Assembly (NCBI GenBank): GCA_014379345.1
Contig: JACMLY010000165.1
Coordinates: forward strand, 1-42,853
From: Chitinophagaceae bacterium
Lineage (GTDB): Bacteria > Bacteroidota > Bacteroidia > Chitinophagales > Chitinophagaceae
DNA length: 42,853 nt
Direction of reading: 5' to 3'
Shown here: positions 16,506-25,356 of the stretch, one piece after another
Layout: each line of letters starts with the position of its first letter
How positions within the stretch are numbered: position 1 is the first letter of the stretch
Notes under the pieces: generated by a model
Database searches by the model: none
What the model was told of the DNA's origin: nothing
What the model saw: the letters and a program-made list of their open reading frames with translations, nothing else
Translations under genes and position numbers: made by a program

Positions 16506-16734
16506 AAGGAACCGGATCGTAACCATGTCCGCCAAACGGATGACAACGTGAAATTCGTTTAACTGTCAGCCAGGTTCCTTTAAAAATGCCATACTTTCTC
16601 AGTGCTTCCAGGGCATAGTTTGAGCAAGACGGGGTAAAGCGGCATTTCGGACCAAGGATAGGCGAAATGATCCATTGATATAATTTAATAATGGCTATAA
16701 ATGGTAAACTAGCTACCCGGAGAATCCATTTCAT
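16504..16734 (-). CDS. yidD: Membrane protein insertion efficiency factor YidD
   Basis: 76 residues. One amphipathic or membrane helix near the N-terminus is followed by the family core: YQWIISPILGPKCRFTPSCSNYALEAL, then KRISRCHPFGGHGYDPVP. The CRFTPSCSNYA motif and PFGGxGxDPVP end are diagnostic. The family acts near YidC in membrane protein insertion. It overlaps rnpA by 26 bases, the normal rpmH-rnpA-yidD order, and the three are probably one operon. Confidence 0.92.
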   Translation of the reverse strand: MKWILRVASLPFIAIIKLYQWIISPILGPKCRFTPSCSNYALEALRKYGIFKGTWLTVKRISRCHPFGGHGYDPVP

Positions 16735-17113
16735 GAATAATGGTTATCAATTTTTGCAAAGTGATCTGAACCCTTTCTTTTACAATTTTAAAGCGTGGCA
16801 GTTGTTTGTCTGTATAGATAAAGAAAACGGCCAACTTCTGATTTTTGCTCATTAGCTGAGACTTCAATTCATTTTTTTGAATTCTGTACGCTTCTTTGGT
16901 TATTCGTTTGATCCTGTTTCTATGGACGGCCTTCTTGAAGTTACGGGTGCTTGCGCTAAATCCGGCCTGTAAAGGAGCGCTTAATTCATCGGTGAACAAA
17001 TAAAAAATCCGGAACGGGAAAACGGAAAAACTTCTCCCTTCTTTGAACAATTGCTCAATGAATTTGCGGTGCTTAAGCCGTTCATTTTTTCCAAGCGTGA
17101 ATTCCTTTGCCAA
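16709..17113 (-). CDS. rnpA: Ribonuclease P protein component
   Basis: 134 residues. It is the protein subunit of RNase P, which trims the 5-prime ends of tRNA precursors. The N-terminus FTLGKNERLKHRKFIEQLF and the RNR box (NFKKAVHRNRIKRITKEAYR) are typical. The start must be TTG at 17113: an in-frame TGA lies 15 bases upstream and no ATG gives a full N-terminus. Its 3-prime end overlaps yidD. A hairpin between rpmH and rnpA (17136-17158) may lower readthrough. Confidence 0.92.
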   Translation of the reverse strand: MAKEFTLGKNERLKHRKFIEQLFKEGRSFSVFPFRIFYLFTDELSAPLQAGFSASTRNFKKAVHRNRIKRITKEAYRIQKNELKSQLMSKNQKLAVFFIYTDKQLPRFKIVKERVQITLQKLITIIHEMDSPGS

Positions 17114-17135
17114 TGCGAAAAGTTGTCAAACGAAA

Positions 17136-17158
17136 ATAGCCCCGAAAATCGGAGCTAT
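17136..17158 (-). terminator. Hairpin between rpmH and rnpA
   Basis: ATAGCCCCGA at 17136-17145 faces TCGGAGCTAT at 17149-17158, ten pairs with one G-U. On the minus strand it is followed by TATTTTCGTTT. It could be an attenuating terminator that makes more rpmH than rnpA mRNA. Confidence 0.55.
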
Positions 17159-17199
17159 CAATATTTGAATCATCAACCTACCGGAAGATGACGATAAAA

Positions 17200-17355
17200 T
17201 TATTTCAGTTTAGTTTCGTCAGAAATACTCAATTTCTTACGGCCCTTTCTGCGACGTGATGCCAACACTTTTCGGCCATTGGCTGTTTCCATGCGTTTAC
17301 GAAACCCATGAACGGTTTTCCGGCGCTTTGTATGAGGTTGAAATGTACGTTTCAT
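17200..17355 (-). CDS. rpmH: Ribosomal protein bL34
   Basis: 51 residues, the usual bL34 size, starting MKRTFQPHKTRRKTVHGFRK and continuing with RRRKGRKKLSIS. It is a small, very basic protein of the 50S subunit. ATG is at 17353-17355 and TAA at 17200-17202. It heads the rpmH-rnpA-yidD operon, with a good promoter about 100 bases upstream. The C-terminal SISDETKLK extension is slightly longer than in many bacteria, as is common in Bacteroidota. Confidence 0.96.
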   Translation of the reverse strand: MKRTFQPHTKRRKTVHGFRKRMETANGRKVLASRRRKGRKKLSISDETKLK

Positions 17356-17457
17356 TGTTATTTTTTTTATCCCGTTTTTTGAATATGCCTGTGGAGAAAC
17401 AAGCTGTTTTTCAAACTACATGATAGGCACCATCCCAGCATGTCGTGAAAGGGACGG

Positions 17458-17488
17458 CAAAGGTAATGGAAATCACCATTGAGGCCAA
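17458..17488 (-). promoter_or_regulatory. Promoter of the rpmH-rnpA-yidD operon
   Basis: On the minus strand TTG (17488-17486), a 20-bp spacer and TACCTTTG (17465-17458) match the Bacteroidota -33 / -7 consensus. Transcription would start near 17453, leaving a leader of about 100 bases before rpmH. Confidence 0.7.
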
Positions 17489-17515
17489 TAGATATTTAAA
17501 AGTTTCTACCATGTG

Positions 17516-17554
17516 AAGGGGGTCAACGGTCGGCGGTCGATCGTCGACCCCCTT
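17516..17554 (-). repeat. Heptad-word array forming a hairpin after murI
   Basis: Four words of the form GTCNNNN (GTCAACG, GTCGGCG, GTCGATC, GTCGACC) run from 17522 to 17549. The flanks AAGGGGGTC and GACCCCCTT close the array into a strong GC-rich hairpin. It ends exactly at the murI TAA (17555-17557), so it may terminate the murI transcript. Confidence 0.75.
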
Positions 17555-18385
17555 TTAAGGGGCTATTATCACATGCGCTGATCTAACCGACTCGCCGAAA
17601 AAAATGCGGGCGTGATTATCAAAATCAATTGCGGAATCTGTTGTGCAAAAAGCATATTCAGCGTTTTTCGTGCATTTTTTTTCCATTTCAGGATGCCTTT
17701 GCAGATAATCGGCCAGGCTATCGGCGACGATCTCACCCTGCGAAAGAAGTTGGATATCAGACGGCAGGAATTTTCTGATAGTATTGGTTAACAAAGGATA
17801 ATGGGTACAGGCCAGTAAGACCGTATCTATGTCCCCCGACTTAGACAGTAACGAATCAATATGCTTTTTTACGAAATAATCAGCACCCGGTCCGGTATGT
17901 TCGTTATTCTCGATCAAAGGCACCCACATTGGGCAGGCTTCCTGGTGAACAACAATATCCGGGTATTTTTTTTCAATTTCAATGACATACGAATCAGATT
18001 GAACAGTTCCATTTGTGGCTAAGACCCCTACCTGCTTTGTTTGGGTAAACGACCCTATCATTTCAGACGTTGGCCTGATAACCCCTAATACTCTTTTTTC
18101 CGGTGCGAGCATTTCCAGGTCTTTTTGCTGAATGGTTCTCAGGGCCTTTGCTGAAGCGGTATTGCAGGCTAATATGACCAGGTGACAATGATTTTTGAAA
18201 AACCATTTTACACATTCTAGCGTGTACTGGTACACTGTATCGAATGACCGGTTGCCGTAAGGCGCCCTGGCATTATCTCCTAAGTACAGGTAATCATATT
18301 GAGGAAGTTTTTTTAGGATCTCCTTCATAACCGTAAGCCCCCCATAGCCTGAATCAAATATCCCGATCGGTTGTTTTACAGACAT
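17555..18385 (-). CDS. murI: Glutamate racemase
   Basis: About 276 residues from ATG 18385 (MSVKQPIGIFDSGYGGLTV). The frame runs on to 18445, but that part crosses a terminator palindrome and a promoter box, so it is not coding. The enzyme makes D-glutamate for peptidoglycan. Both catalytic cysteines are in their usual blocks, ILACNTASAKA and LLACTHYPLL, and the N-terminal IFDSGYGGLTV is the family hallmark. It lies downstream of the bamA-skp block but is separated by a terminator and has its own -7 box four bases before ATG. Confidence 0.93.
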   Translation of the reverse strand: MSVKQPIGIFDSGYGGLTVMKEILKKLPQYDYLYLGDNARAPYGNRSFDTVYQYTLECVKWFFKNHCHLVILACNTASAKALRTIQQKDLEMLAPEKRVLGVIRPTSEMIGSFTQTKQVGVLATNGTVQSDSYVIEIEKKYPDIVVHQEACPMWVPLIENNEHTGPGADYFVKKHIDSLLSKSGDIDTVLLACTHYPLLTNTIRKFLPSDIQLLSQGEIVADSLADYLQRHPEMEKKCTKNAEYAFCTTDSAIDFDNHARIFFGESVRSAHVIIAP

Positions 18386-18389
18386 CACG

Positions 18390-18397
18390 CAAAAATA
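18390..18397 (-). promoter_or_regulatory. -7 box immediately before murI
   Basis: TATTTTTG on the minus strand matches TAnnTTTG exactly. Only four bases separate it from the murI ATG, so transcription probably starts at or next to the start codon. No clear -33 TTG is seen. Confidence 0.5.
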
Positions 18398-18428
18398 ATG
18401 GTATAATACACTGAAAGACTCTAAAATT

Positions 18429-18460
18429 AAAAAGCCGTTCTCCATGGAGAACGGCTTTTT
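18429..18460 (-). terminator. Strong bidirectional terminator after the bamA-skp block
   Basis: A perfect 32-bp palindrome: AAAAAGCCGTTCTCC faces GGAGAACGGCTTTTT. It has T-runs on both strands. It lies 21 bases after the stop of the second skp gene and upstream of murI. Confidence 0.93.
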
Positions 18461-18481
18461 AATATAAATAAGTTGTATTGA

Positions 18482-19048
18482 CTATTGCTTAACAGGCAGC
18501 TTAGGAGCCGTAGTTGGAGGTGTAGTCGTAGTTTGATTTGGAAGCTTGATCAGCAGTTTTTTTGCAACCAATTGAATGATATCCTCTCCCGGAGGGGCAA
18601 CGAGTAAGGCGTTTTTCTCAAACACATAACCATACCCATTTTCTTTGGCCACAGCCTGGATCGCATCAAAGGCTTTCTTATTGATTGGCCCGATCAGCTC
18701 CTGTTGTTTTTGTTGTAATTGTTGCTGTATCCTTTGTTCTTCGCCTTGTAGTTCCTGTAACATTTTTTGCAATTCCGTTCTTTGAACATCTTTTCTTGCC
18801 TGGGTCATCGTTGCTGAATCCTTATTGAATTTTTCAATCGCCGATTCAAGGGTATTTTGTTTCTCCTGGGCATTTTGGATCAGCGCATTTCTGAACTGTT
18901 GCAGGTTCGAATCTGCTTTAACTGTTTCAGGCATAACACTGATCAGTTCTTCGGTACTGATATAACCGATTTTACTTTGAGCAGTTACTGGTTTTGCGGC
19001 AATTAATAAACCCGTGGCTAGAACCGCAATGACAAAAAACTTTTTCAT
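18482..19048 (-). CDS. OmpH/Skp-family periplasmic chaperone (second copy)
   Basis: About 188 residues from ATG 19048, which gives a signal peptide ending VTAQ; the frame upstream to 19141 is in the intergenic space. The mature protein starts KIGYISTEELISVMPE, followed by a long charged coiled coil rich in Q (about residues 50-125) and the typical closing strand GYGYVFEKNALLVA. Skp trimers hold unfolded outer-membrane proteins on their way to BamA. The tail is T- and P-rich. It follows a sister gene and bamA, so the three probably act together. Confidence 0.88.
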   Translation of the reverse strand: MKKFFVIAVLATGLLIAAKPVTAQSKIGYISTEELISVMPETVKADSNLQQFRNALIQNAQEKQNTLESAIEKFNKDSATMTQARKDVQRTELQKMLQELQGEEQRIQQQLQQKQQELIGPINKKAFDAIQAVAKENGYGYVFEKNALLVAPPGEDIIQLVAKKLLIKLPNQTTTTPPTTAPKLPVKQ

Positions 19049-19156
19049 GTTTATTTCTTTTTTAGGGTCACCGGGGATTGAACGTGTCCCGATAATAGTT
19101 TTAATTAAGTTGAAAATGAAGTCCCCAAAGTTGTTCCCCAAGTCGCGCTTTGACTT

Positions 19157-19669
19157 TTATTTAACACCCAATTCTCTCAATACATCTTCACTCCGGTCCA
19201 GTTTTGGGTCGGCAAAGATAATGGTAATTCCTTCACTTTTATCTAAAATAAAATCATATTGACGGTTCACGGCTATTTTTTGAATGGCGTTGTATACCTT
19301 ATCCTGTATAGGTTTCACCAGATCCTGGCGTCTTTTAAACAAGTCGCCTTCAAATCCGAATCGCTGCCGCTGCAAATCACGTAATTCCTTTTCCCTCACA
19401 AAAAGTTCATCTTCCCGCTTTTTTTTCAATTCATCGCTGAGCAGCACCTGTTCGGCCTCAAAATTCTTGTACATTCTGTCCAATTCAACCTGCTTGGTAT
19501 CTATTTCCTTTTGCCATTGTTCGCTGAACTGATCCAGTTTTTTTTGTGCTTCTTTGTAGTCAGGCATCTTATCAAGAATATATTTGGTATCTACAATAGC
19601 ATAGCGTTGCGCAAATGCACCAATACCAAAGATGAAGATGCTGTATAGCACAAGCAAAATCTTTTTCAT
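19157..19669 (-). CDS. OmpH/Skp-family periplasmic chaperone (first copy)
   Basis: 170 residues with a signal peptide ending GAFAQ. The core is RYAIVDTKYILDKMPDYKEAQ, a long charged helical arm, and the closing YDFILDKSEGITIIFADPKLD. This is the Skp fold, a holdase for outer-membrane proteins in the periplasm. It starts 29 bases after bamA. The two skp copies share architecture but differ in sequence; the first lacks the glutamine-rich arm of the second. Tandem skp genes after bamA are usual in Bacteroidota. Confidence 0.88.
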   Translation of the reverse strand: MKKILLVLYSIFIFGIGAFAQRYAIVDTKYILDKMPDYKEAQKKLDQFSEQWQKEIDTKQVELDRMYKNFEAEQVLLSDELKKKREDELFVREKELRDLQRQRFGFEGDLFKRRQDLVKPIQDKVYNAIQKIAVNRQYDFILDKSEGITIIFADPKLDRSEDVLRELGVK

Positions 19670-19698
19670 ATATAACGTTTTAATATTTGAGATAGGAT

Positions 19699-22425
19699 TT
19701 ATTCAGGTTCGAACCCAAGCATGAATGTGAAGCGGGATGCGTCCTTTATTTTCGCTCCTGGCTTCAGGCGATCAAATCCAACACCGTAGTCAAACCCGAG
19801 CAGTCCAAACATCGGCAGGAAGAAACGTGCGCCCACACCCGCACTTCTGCGTAAACGGAAAGGATTATAGGTCTTGTAATCGTACCAGCCATTGGCAGCT
19901 TCAAACCAGGCGGAACCATAAATAGTGCTACTTGGATTTGTTGAAAAAGGAAACCTCAGTTCCATGGTGTACTTATTGAAAATAGTGAAATACTGTTGGG
20001 CATTCTGCTGATCGGGATTGATCTTCGGATCAGAGTTTTCATACACCGGATAACCACGATGAGCGATAATATCGTACCCAAGAATATAACTTCCATTGGC
20101 AAGTCCTGCATCGCCCACCTGGAAACGTTCGAAAGGTGAGAATGGGATGTTCTTATTATACCTGCCCATAAAACCATACTTGGCAGCTACTTTCAACACA
20201 AACTGTTTGCTTTTATCTGCACCCATGGCCTTGCCAATAGGAATATACCATTCTGCATTGAGACGCCATTTATGAAACTCGGGTCTTTTATAGCTTTTAA
20301 GCGGATCATCATCGTTTCTAATTAAAGAATAAGGGGGGGTGAACTGCCCGCTCAACAGAAAATTAGAACCGCTGGTCGGGAATATCGGGTTTGGACCCGC
20401 CGAATTACGGAGCAATGAAATTTTCACATTGAAATTGTTAGAAGTTCCGCTATCAAATTCGTTTGTGAACAACCGGTAGTTCTGTAATTTATACTGTGTG
20501 AAGTTCAGCGAGTAAACAAGGTTAAAAAAGTCATCCGGCCACTTCAATTGCTTACCGAGAGAAATGGACGCACCAAAATTTTTGAGCTTGTTCGTATCAC
20601 TGAAAAAATAGCGGTTATTGTTGTCAATTCCACCGGTACGGAATATACTTTTATATAAACTTACCGTGAATGAATTTCTTTTCTTACCACCCAGCCAGGG
20701 TTCGGTGAAAGAGAAGTTGTACGATTGATATGCCCGGCCGTTCGATTGAACCCGCAGGCTGAGTTTCTGCCCATCACCCGTTGGCAAAGGGTCCCATGCT
20801 TTCTTGGTAAGAATATTTTTAATGGAAAAGTTATTGAACGAAACTCCCAATGTACCGGTTAAACCGATGCCACCACCCCAACCCGCAGATAGCTCAAGCT
20901 GGTCGGAAGATTTTTCTTCTACCGTGTAGTTAATATCCACGGTACCATCATCAGGGTTAGGAACCGGATTGATACCAATTTTTTCCTGGTTAAAATATCC
21001 CAACTGTGCAATTTCTCTGTTAGAACGGATAAGATCGCTACGGCTGAATTTCTCACCGGGCAATGTTCTCAACTCCCGCCTGATCACATGTTCTTTCGTT
21101 TTCTCATTACCTGAAATGGTAACATTTTTGATGGTAGCCTGTGGCCCTTCTACCAGCCGGATCTCGAAATCAATCGTATCATTATATACGGCCGTTTCAA
21201 CAGGATCTACACGGAAAAAAAGATATCCATCATCCTGGTACAAGCCGCTGATATCTCCCCCTTCGGCGGTTAATTGTTTTCCTAATTTTCTATTGAGTAC
21301 CTCAAGGTTATAAATATCACCCTTCCTGATGCCCAATATCAGGTTAAGTATCGAATCGGAATATTTTGTATTTCCCCTCCAGGTTATATTTCCGAAGTAA
21401 TATCGCCTGCCTTCATCCACTTTCAGGTCCACATTCAGATTGCCTTTTTGATTGTAATACTGTGTATCAGCCATGATCACTGCATCACGAAAACCGAGAG
21501 AGTTATAAAATTCAAGGACCTTTTCTTTATCCTCCTCGTATTTTTTCTGGTTGAATTTAGCGGAACTGAATAATTTAAAACGAAAATATGGATCAAGAAA
21601 ATCACGTGTTTTTGAAACCGATAAAAATCCCATGTCGCCGAGATATTCATTCAACTTCGTAGGCTGATTGGCTCCGTAAGGACTTTGTTCATCTGATGGA
21701 AACAAAGTGATCTTTGTCATCTCTTTTGTTCCCTTCATTTGTTTTTTCAGCTTTAGCTCATTCACATTCTGGTTTCCATAAAAGCTGACCTGGTTGATAC
21801 GCACTTTCTTTCCTTTCGATACAAAGAAAGTTACGTTCACAGAGTTTGGAAGCGTAGGATCTTTTTGCTCCTGGATGTTTACAGTAGCACTTTGAAAACC
21901 CTTATCGGTATAGTATTTCTGAATAGCTTCCACGGCGCTCCGTTTCACATTTTCCGTAACCACGCGACCCGGGATAAGCCCCGTTTTGGTTTGCAATTCA
22001 TCCTGTTCAGATTTTTTGATCCCCTTGAAAAAAAACTTTGAGAGGCGCGGACGTTCTGTAACCTCTATCTCTATAAATAAATTGGACCCTTCGAGCTTTG
22101 TGAAGAAAATATGAACGTTGGCGAACAGGTTTTGTTTCCACAAATTGGTGATGGCTTTGCTGAAATTATCTCCCCCGGGGATCACCACTTTATCACCAAC
22201 GGTAATACCTGAAATGGATATCAGCAGCTGTTCATCGAGGTGTTTTGTGCCGATTACTTTTATACCTGCAATAGTATATTCTTTAGGAACTTTTGAAGTT
22301 GTAATCTCTATAAGGGCCGGATCAATGGAAGTGGGTAAGGTATCCGTTACCTGAGCCTGAGCAAAAACAGTAAGAAAAAGAGATAAGGCCAGCAAGTAAG
22401 TACTTGGGGTAAACTTCCACTGCAT
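19699..22425 (-). CDS. bamA: Outer membrane protein assembly factor BamA
   Basis: About 908 residues. A signal peptide (ending AQAQ) is followed by tandem POTRA domains over roughly residues 40-440 (for example IAGIKVIGTKHLDEQLL, RPRLSKFFFKGIKKSEQDEL, KNVTISGNEKTKEHVIRREL). A D15-type barrel follows, ending FTFMLGFEPE. BamA inserts barrels into the outer membrane. A TTG at 22449 opens the frame, but it overlaps a near -7 box (TTAATTTG), so ATG 22425 is preferred. It sits between uppS and the two skp genes. Like other Bacteroidota homologues it is longer than E. coli BamA. Confidence 0.93.
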   Translation of the reverse strand: MQWKFTPSTYLLALSLFLTVFAQAQVTDTLPTSIDPALIEITTSKVPKEYTIAGIKVIGTKHLDEQLLISISGITVGDKVVIPGGDNFSKAITNLWKQNLFANVHIFFTKLEGSNLFIEIEVTERPRLSKFFFKGIKKSEQDELQTKTGLIPGRVVTENVKRSAVEAIQKYYTDKGFQSATVNIQEQKDPTLPNSVNVTFFVSKGKKVRINQVSFYGNQNVNELKLKKQMKGTKEMTKITLFPSDEQSPYGANQPTKLNEYLGDMGFLSVSKTRDFLDPYFRFKLFSSAKFNQKKYEEDKEKVLEFYNSLGFRDAVIMADTQYYNQKGNLNVDLKVDEGRRYYFGNITWRGNTKYSDSILNLILGIRKGDIYNLEVLNRKLGKQLTAEGGDISGLYQDDGYLFFRVDPVETAVYNDTIDFEIRLVEGPQATIKNVTISGNEKTKEHVIRRELRTLPGEKFSRSDLIRSNREIAQLGYFNQEKIGINPVPNPDDGTVDINYTVEEKSSDQLELSAGWGGGIGLTGTLGVSFNNFSIKNILTKKAWDPLPTGDGQKLSLRVQSNGRAYQSYNFSFTEPWLGGKKRNSFTVSLYKSIFRTGGIDNNNRYFFSDTNKLKNFGASISLGKQLKWPDDFFNLVYSLNFTQYKLQNYRLFTNEFDSGTSNNFNVKISLLRNSAGPNPIFPTSGSNFLLSGQFTPPYSLIRNDDDPLKSYKRPEFHKWRLNAEWYIPIGKAMGADKSKQFVLKVAAKYGFMGRYNKNIPFSPFERFQVGDAGLANGSYILGYDIIAHRGYPVYENSDPKINPDQQNAQQYFTIFNKYTMELRFPFSTNPSSTIYGSAWFEAANGWYDYKTYNPFRLRRSAGVGARFFLPMFGLLGFDYGVGFDRLKPGAKIKDASRFTFMLGFEPE

Positions 22426-22482
22426 TCCGGGTTTTTTAATGTAGGGCAAATTAAAGGGATTTATTAAAAATTATTTGTTAAA

Positions 22483-22519
22483 CTCCCGGCTGCTGTTGTG
22501 CGAAACTGCAGCACCGGAG
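22483..22519 (-). terminator. Candidate terminator after uppS
   Basis: CTCCGGTGCTG (22519-22509, minus strand) pairs with CAGCAGCCGGGAG (22495-22483) with two bulges. TTTAACAAATAATTTTT follows. It lies just after the uppS stop and before bamA, whose own promoter may overlap its start. Confidence 0.5.
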
Positions 22520-22525
22520 CGATTT

Positions 22526-23293
22526 TTAATTGGCGGGAAGTGTTAAATCATTTTGTAGCTGATCGCTTGTTTTTCCAAAACGCCGTTCTCTTTTTTGAAA
22601 GTCAAGAATAGCTTCATATAAATTCTCTTTCCGGAAATCGGGCCACCTGGTATTGGTGAAATATAATTCTGCATACGCCAGCTGGTAAAGAAGAAAATTG
22701 CTGATCCTGTATTCACCACTCGTACGCACCATCAGTTCAGGATCAGGGAATTGGCTGGTACACAAATATTGCTCCAGCGTATCCTGGGTGATCAGTTCTG
22801 GTTTGATCTTTCCATTTTCCACATCTTGTGCTATCTGCTTGACAGCCCGTACCAATTCCCAACGACTGCTGTAACTAAGGGCCATAATAAGGTTTAAACC
22901 GGTGTTAGCTGCCGTCATTTCCAGGGATTCATTCAACTCTTTTATTGCGTATTCGGGTAACATTTGCATATCACCGATAACATGAAGTTTAATATTATTT
23001 TTATTAAGGGTTTCGGTTTCCTTCCGGATCGTTTCTACCAATAATTCCATAAGACCTGTAACCTCATACGCAGGTCTATCCCAGTTTTCAGTAGAAAAAG
23101 CATACAAGGTCAGATATTCAACACCAAGCTCAGCACAACCTTCAACGATATCGCGCACACTTTCAACGCCATGAAAATGACCATATAAACGATCCTGCCC
23201 TTTTTCCCGTGCCCACCGGCCATTGCCATCCATAATAATGGCAATATGACGTGGTAAACGCTGCAGGTCAATATGCGTTTTCAAACTCTCCAT
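22526..23293 (-). CDS. uppS: Isoprenyl transferase (undecaprenyl diphosphate synthase)
   Basis: 255 residues of the cis-prenyltransferase family. It builds the C55 lipid carrier for peptidoglycan and other envelope polymers from isopentenyl diphosphate. Motifs in order: HIAIIMDGNGRWAREKG with the catalytic Asp, LTLYAFSTENW, and RTSGEYRISNFLLYQLAYAELYFT. It is cytoplasmic or membrane-associated. The start has AGGAAA about ten bases upstream and a -7 box at 23317-23324. It lies in the conserved nadK - PorG-like - uppS - bamA order. Confidence 0.94.
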   Translation of the reverse strand: MESLKTHIDLQRLPRHIAIIMDGNGRWAREKGQDRLYGHFHGVESVRDIVEGCAELGVEYLTLYAFSTENWDRPAYEVTGLMELLVETIRKETETLNKNNIKLHVIGDMQMLPEYAIKELNESLEMTAANTGLNLIMALSYSSRWELVRAVKQIAQDVENGKIKPELITQDTLEQYLCTSQFPDPELMVRTSGEYRISNFLLYQLAYAELYFTNTRWPDFRKENLYEAILDFQKRERRFGKTSDQLQNDLTLPAN

Positions 23294-23316
23294 TGCTTTT
23301 CCTGTTAAGAAGGGGG

Positions 23317-23324
23317 CAAATGTA
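23317..23324 (-). promoter_or_regulatory. -7 box upstream of uppS
   Basis: TACATTTG on the minus strand is an exact TAnnTTTG match. The leader would be about 19 bases and contains AGGAAA. No TTG stands at the -33 distance. Confidence 0.45.
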
Positions 23325-23386
23325 CAAAAACCCTTCTACAGTGAGCGGAAGATCCCGAATAATGATTTCATCTTTCAGGGTAGATC

Positions 23387-23414
23387 GTGAGACGTGAAAC
23401 GACAAACGTCGGAG
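23387..23414 (+). repeat. Heptad-word array between the PorG-like gene and uppS
   Basis: Four consecutive words: GTGAGAC, GTGAAAC, GACAAAC, GTCGGAG. It lies mid-way in the 186-bp space, with no opposing arm that I can see. Confidence 0.65.
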
Positions 23415-23479
23415 AAAGCTGACTATTCTGCCGATAACATGAAGTAAACTTTCTGACAATGGTCATCAAGCTTACAAAG

Positions 23480-24349
23480 CTACTTGGCTGTAGGACAGCG
23501 ATATGAAGTCAGGTTCATGGAAAAAGTAATTTCAGCAATGATATACTGATCCCTTTGCTTGGGATATCCTCTTTGCCTTCCCTCAATACCGATCACGCTG
23601 CCGGTTTCATAAGAACGATCCTGCAAAAGACCGGCTGTAGAAGGAGCAATGGTTCCATCGGGCTGGCGTATCCCGGGGAACTTGTCTATTCCAACATAAG
23701 TTTTGCTAACATCATCAATATAATCGCTGCTGGTGAAGCGATGTGTAACCTCAAACCCGATATTCATGCGGTCATTAATAGCATATTTAAAACCCACACC
23801 AAAGGGAAAACAAAATCCCATCGTATTGTAGGGTTTGCGGTCAGGATATGCCGAATCACCCTGACCTTCAGTACCTAAAGGACGAAGAAGAACTTTTTTT
23901 CCGCTCAAAAACGCATAAGGATCATAACTGAAAATTCCCACACCAAGCGTAACATACGGGGTCCACCGATGATAGGGATCTCCGGGAACGAATTTGAAGA
24001 AATTGAAATCTCCCTGTACAGCGAGTTCAAAAAGGTTGGTATTAAAACTCAGGTTTCTTCTTTTTTGAAAATCATTGTCTGTATTATAAATATCTGAATA
24101 GCCGAGTTGTGTAAAATGAGCACTAACCCGTACCGCTGTATAATTACCGAACTGTTTGCGGAAAAAGGCTCCTACCGCCAATTTTGGACGGTTCAATTTT
24201 GCCCTGGTATTCAAATCGCCGAAATAATGAGAAGCACCGGCAGAAATGCCAATTTCTCCTTCATGTATGATGCTTTCCCACTGTGCGTTGGCCGAATTCA
24301 TTCCGATAGCGGAAACGAAAAGAACGGCAAGGGCAATATATTTCTTCAT
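23480..24349 (-). CDS. PorG-like / DUF6089 outer-membrane protein
   Basis: About 289 residues from ATG 24349, with a signal peptide ending NSANAQ. The mature N-terminus WESIIHEGEIGISAGASHYFGDLNTR and the barrel with FGVGFKYAINDRMNIGFEVTHRFTSSDYIDDV are typical of DUF6089. PorG of Porphyromonas gingivalis, a type IX secretion component that interacts with the PorK-PorN ring, belongs to this group. The location between nadK and uppS is the usual one in Bacteroidota. I assign the family with good confidence and the T9SS role by family and context only. Confidence 0.8.
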   Translation of the reverse strand: MKKYIALAVLFVSAIGMNSANAQWESIIHEGEIGISAGASHYFGDLNTRAKLNRPKLAVGAFFRKQFGNYTAVRVSAHFTQLGYSDIYNTDNDFQKRRNLSFNTNLFELAVQGDFNFFKFVPGDPYHRWTPYVTLGVGIFSYDPYAFLSGKKVLLRPLGTEGQGDSAYPDRKPYNTMGFCFPFGVGFKYAINDRMNIGFEVTHRFTSSDYIDDVSKTYVGIDKFPGIRQPDGTIAPSTAGLLQDRSYETGSVIGIEGRQRGYPKQRDQYIIAEITFSMNLTSYRCPTAK

Positions 24350-24420
24350 GATTTGCAATATAATAAAATTAAATCTTCGGATGGAACGCCTGGAACCTGA
24401 TTTTTCTTTTATAGAAAACG

Positions 24421-25299
24421 TTAATTTCTGGTATCCAGCCCCCAGGACAGCTTTGAACGAAGGGTCTGCAAAAAATTATTTTCATTTAATCTTACGAGGC
24501 TGATCGTAAAAGCCTCCCTTCGAACGGCTAACTGTATTTTTTTATCAACAATCTCCTTTCTTGAATCAAGTGCACAGATAAAATTCTCTGTTCTTCCTTC
24601 TACTTCAAAGGAGATAATGTTGTTATCGGGAACAACGATGCTACGCACGTTCAGATTGTGAGGCGCAACGGGGGTGATCACAAAACTGCCTGAATCAGGA
24701 AATATGATAGGACCCCCGCAACTCAATGAATATCCTGTTGACCCTGTAGGCGTGGCCACAATTACGCCATCTGCCCAATAAGTGTTCAGAAATTCTCCAT
24801 TCAGATACGTATGGATCTTTATCATGGGAGACGTATCTGTTTTATGGATCGCAAATTCATTCAATCCATAAGGCATATCATTAAAAAGAACTTTGTTGGC
24901 ATCCAAATGGATGAGGGACCTTTTATCGATTACATACGTTCTGTTGATCAGGGCCTGGATGGCAGTTTGAAATTCCTCATGGCCCATACTCGCCAGAAAA
25001 CCCAACCGGCCGAAATTGATGCCCAATACCGGTATATTTTTATCCTTTACCAGCGTGACAGTATCTAATAAAGTTCCGTCACCTCCCAGACTGATTAAAA
25101 AGTCTGTGGAATTATCAAGATTTGCGGAATCATGAAAAACGGCGGGTTCTTTTGAGAATCGGAGTGAGTGGCGGATCGTTTCAAAGAAAGAATGAGAAAC
25201 CACCATCTCGATATTCTTCTTCGATAATTCATCAAACAATTGTTGTACAGCGGGATGTTGGTCAGAATCAATGATCCTGCTATAGATTGCTACCTTCAT
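24421..25299 (-). CDS. nadK: NAD kinase
   Basis: 292 residues. It phosphorylates NAD to NADP in the cytoplasm. The GGDGT motif is in DFLISLGGDGTLLDTV, followed by INFGRLGFLAS and the conserved TPTGSTGYSLSCGGPII nucleotide-binding segment. Length and motif order are standard. ATG 25299 fits the family N-terminus (MKVAIYSR). It lies 71 bases upstream of the PorG-like gene and 57 bases downstream of the Omp85-like gene on the same strand, so it is probably cotranscribed with them. Confidence 0.94.
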   Translation of the reverse strand: MKVAIYSRIIDSDQHPAVQQLFDELSKKNIEMVVSHSFFETIRHSLRFSKEPAVFHDSANLDNSTDFLISLGGDGTLLDTVTLVKDKNIPVLGINFGRLGFLASMGHEEFQTAIQALINRTYVIDKRSLIHLDANKVLFNDMPYGLNEFAIHKTDTSPMIKIHTYLNGEFLNTYWADGVIVATPTGSTGYSLSCGGPIIFPDSGSFVITPVAPHNLNVRSIVVPDNNIISFEVEGRTENFICALDSRKEIVDKKIQLAVRREAFTISLVRLNENNFLQTLRSKLSWGLDTRN

Positions 25300-25356
25300 G
25301 TATCATTATTATATTCATATTAATGGGCGCACGGTAATAAGGAAGCCATTAACCTT

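Noticed and set aside
18386..18445. 20-residue N-terminal extension of MurI
   Set aside because: It would start inside a strong terminator palindrome and run through a -7 box; MurI normally begins just before IFDSGYGG.
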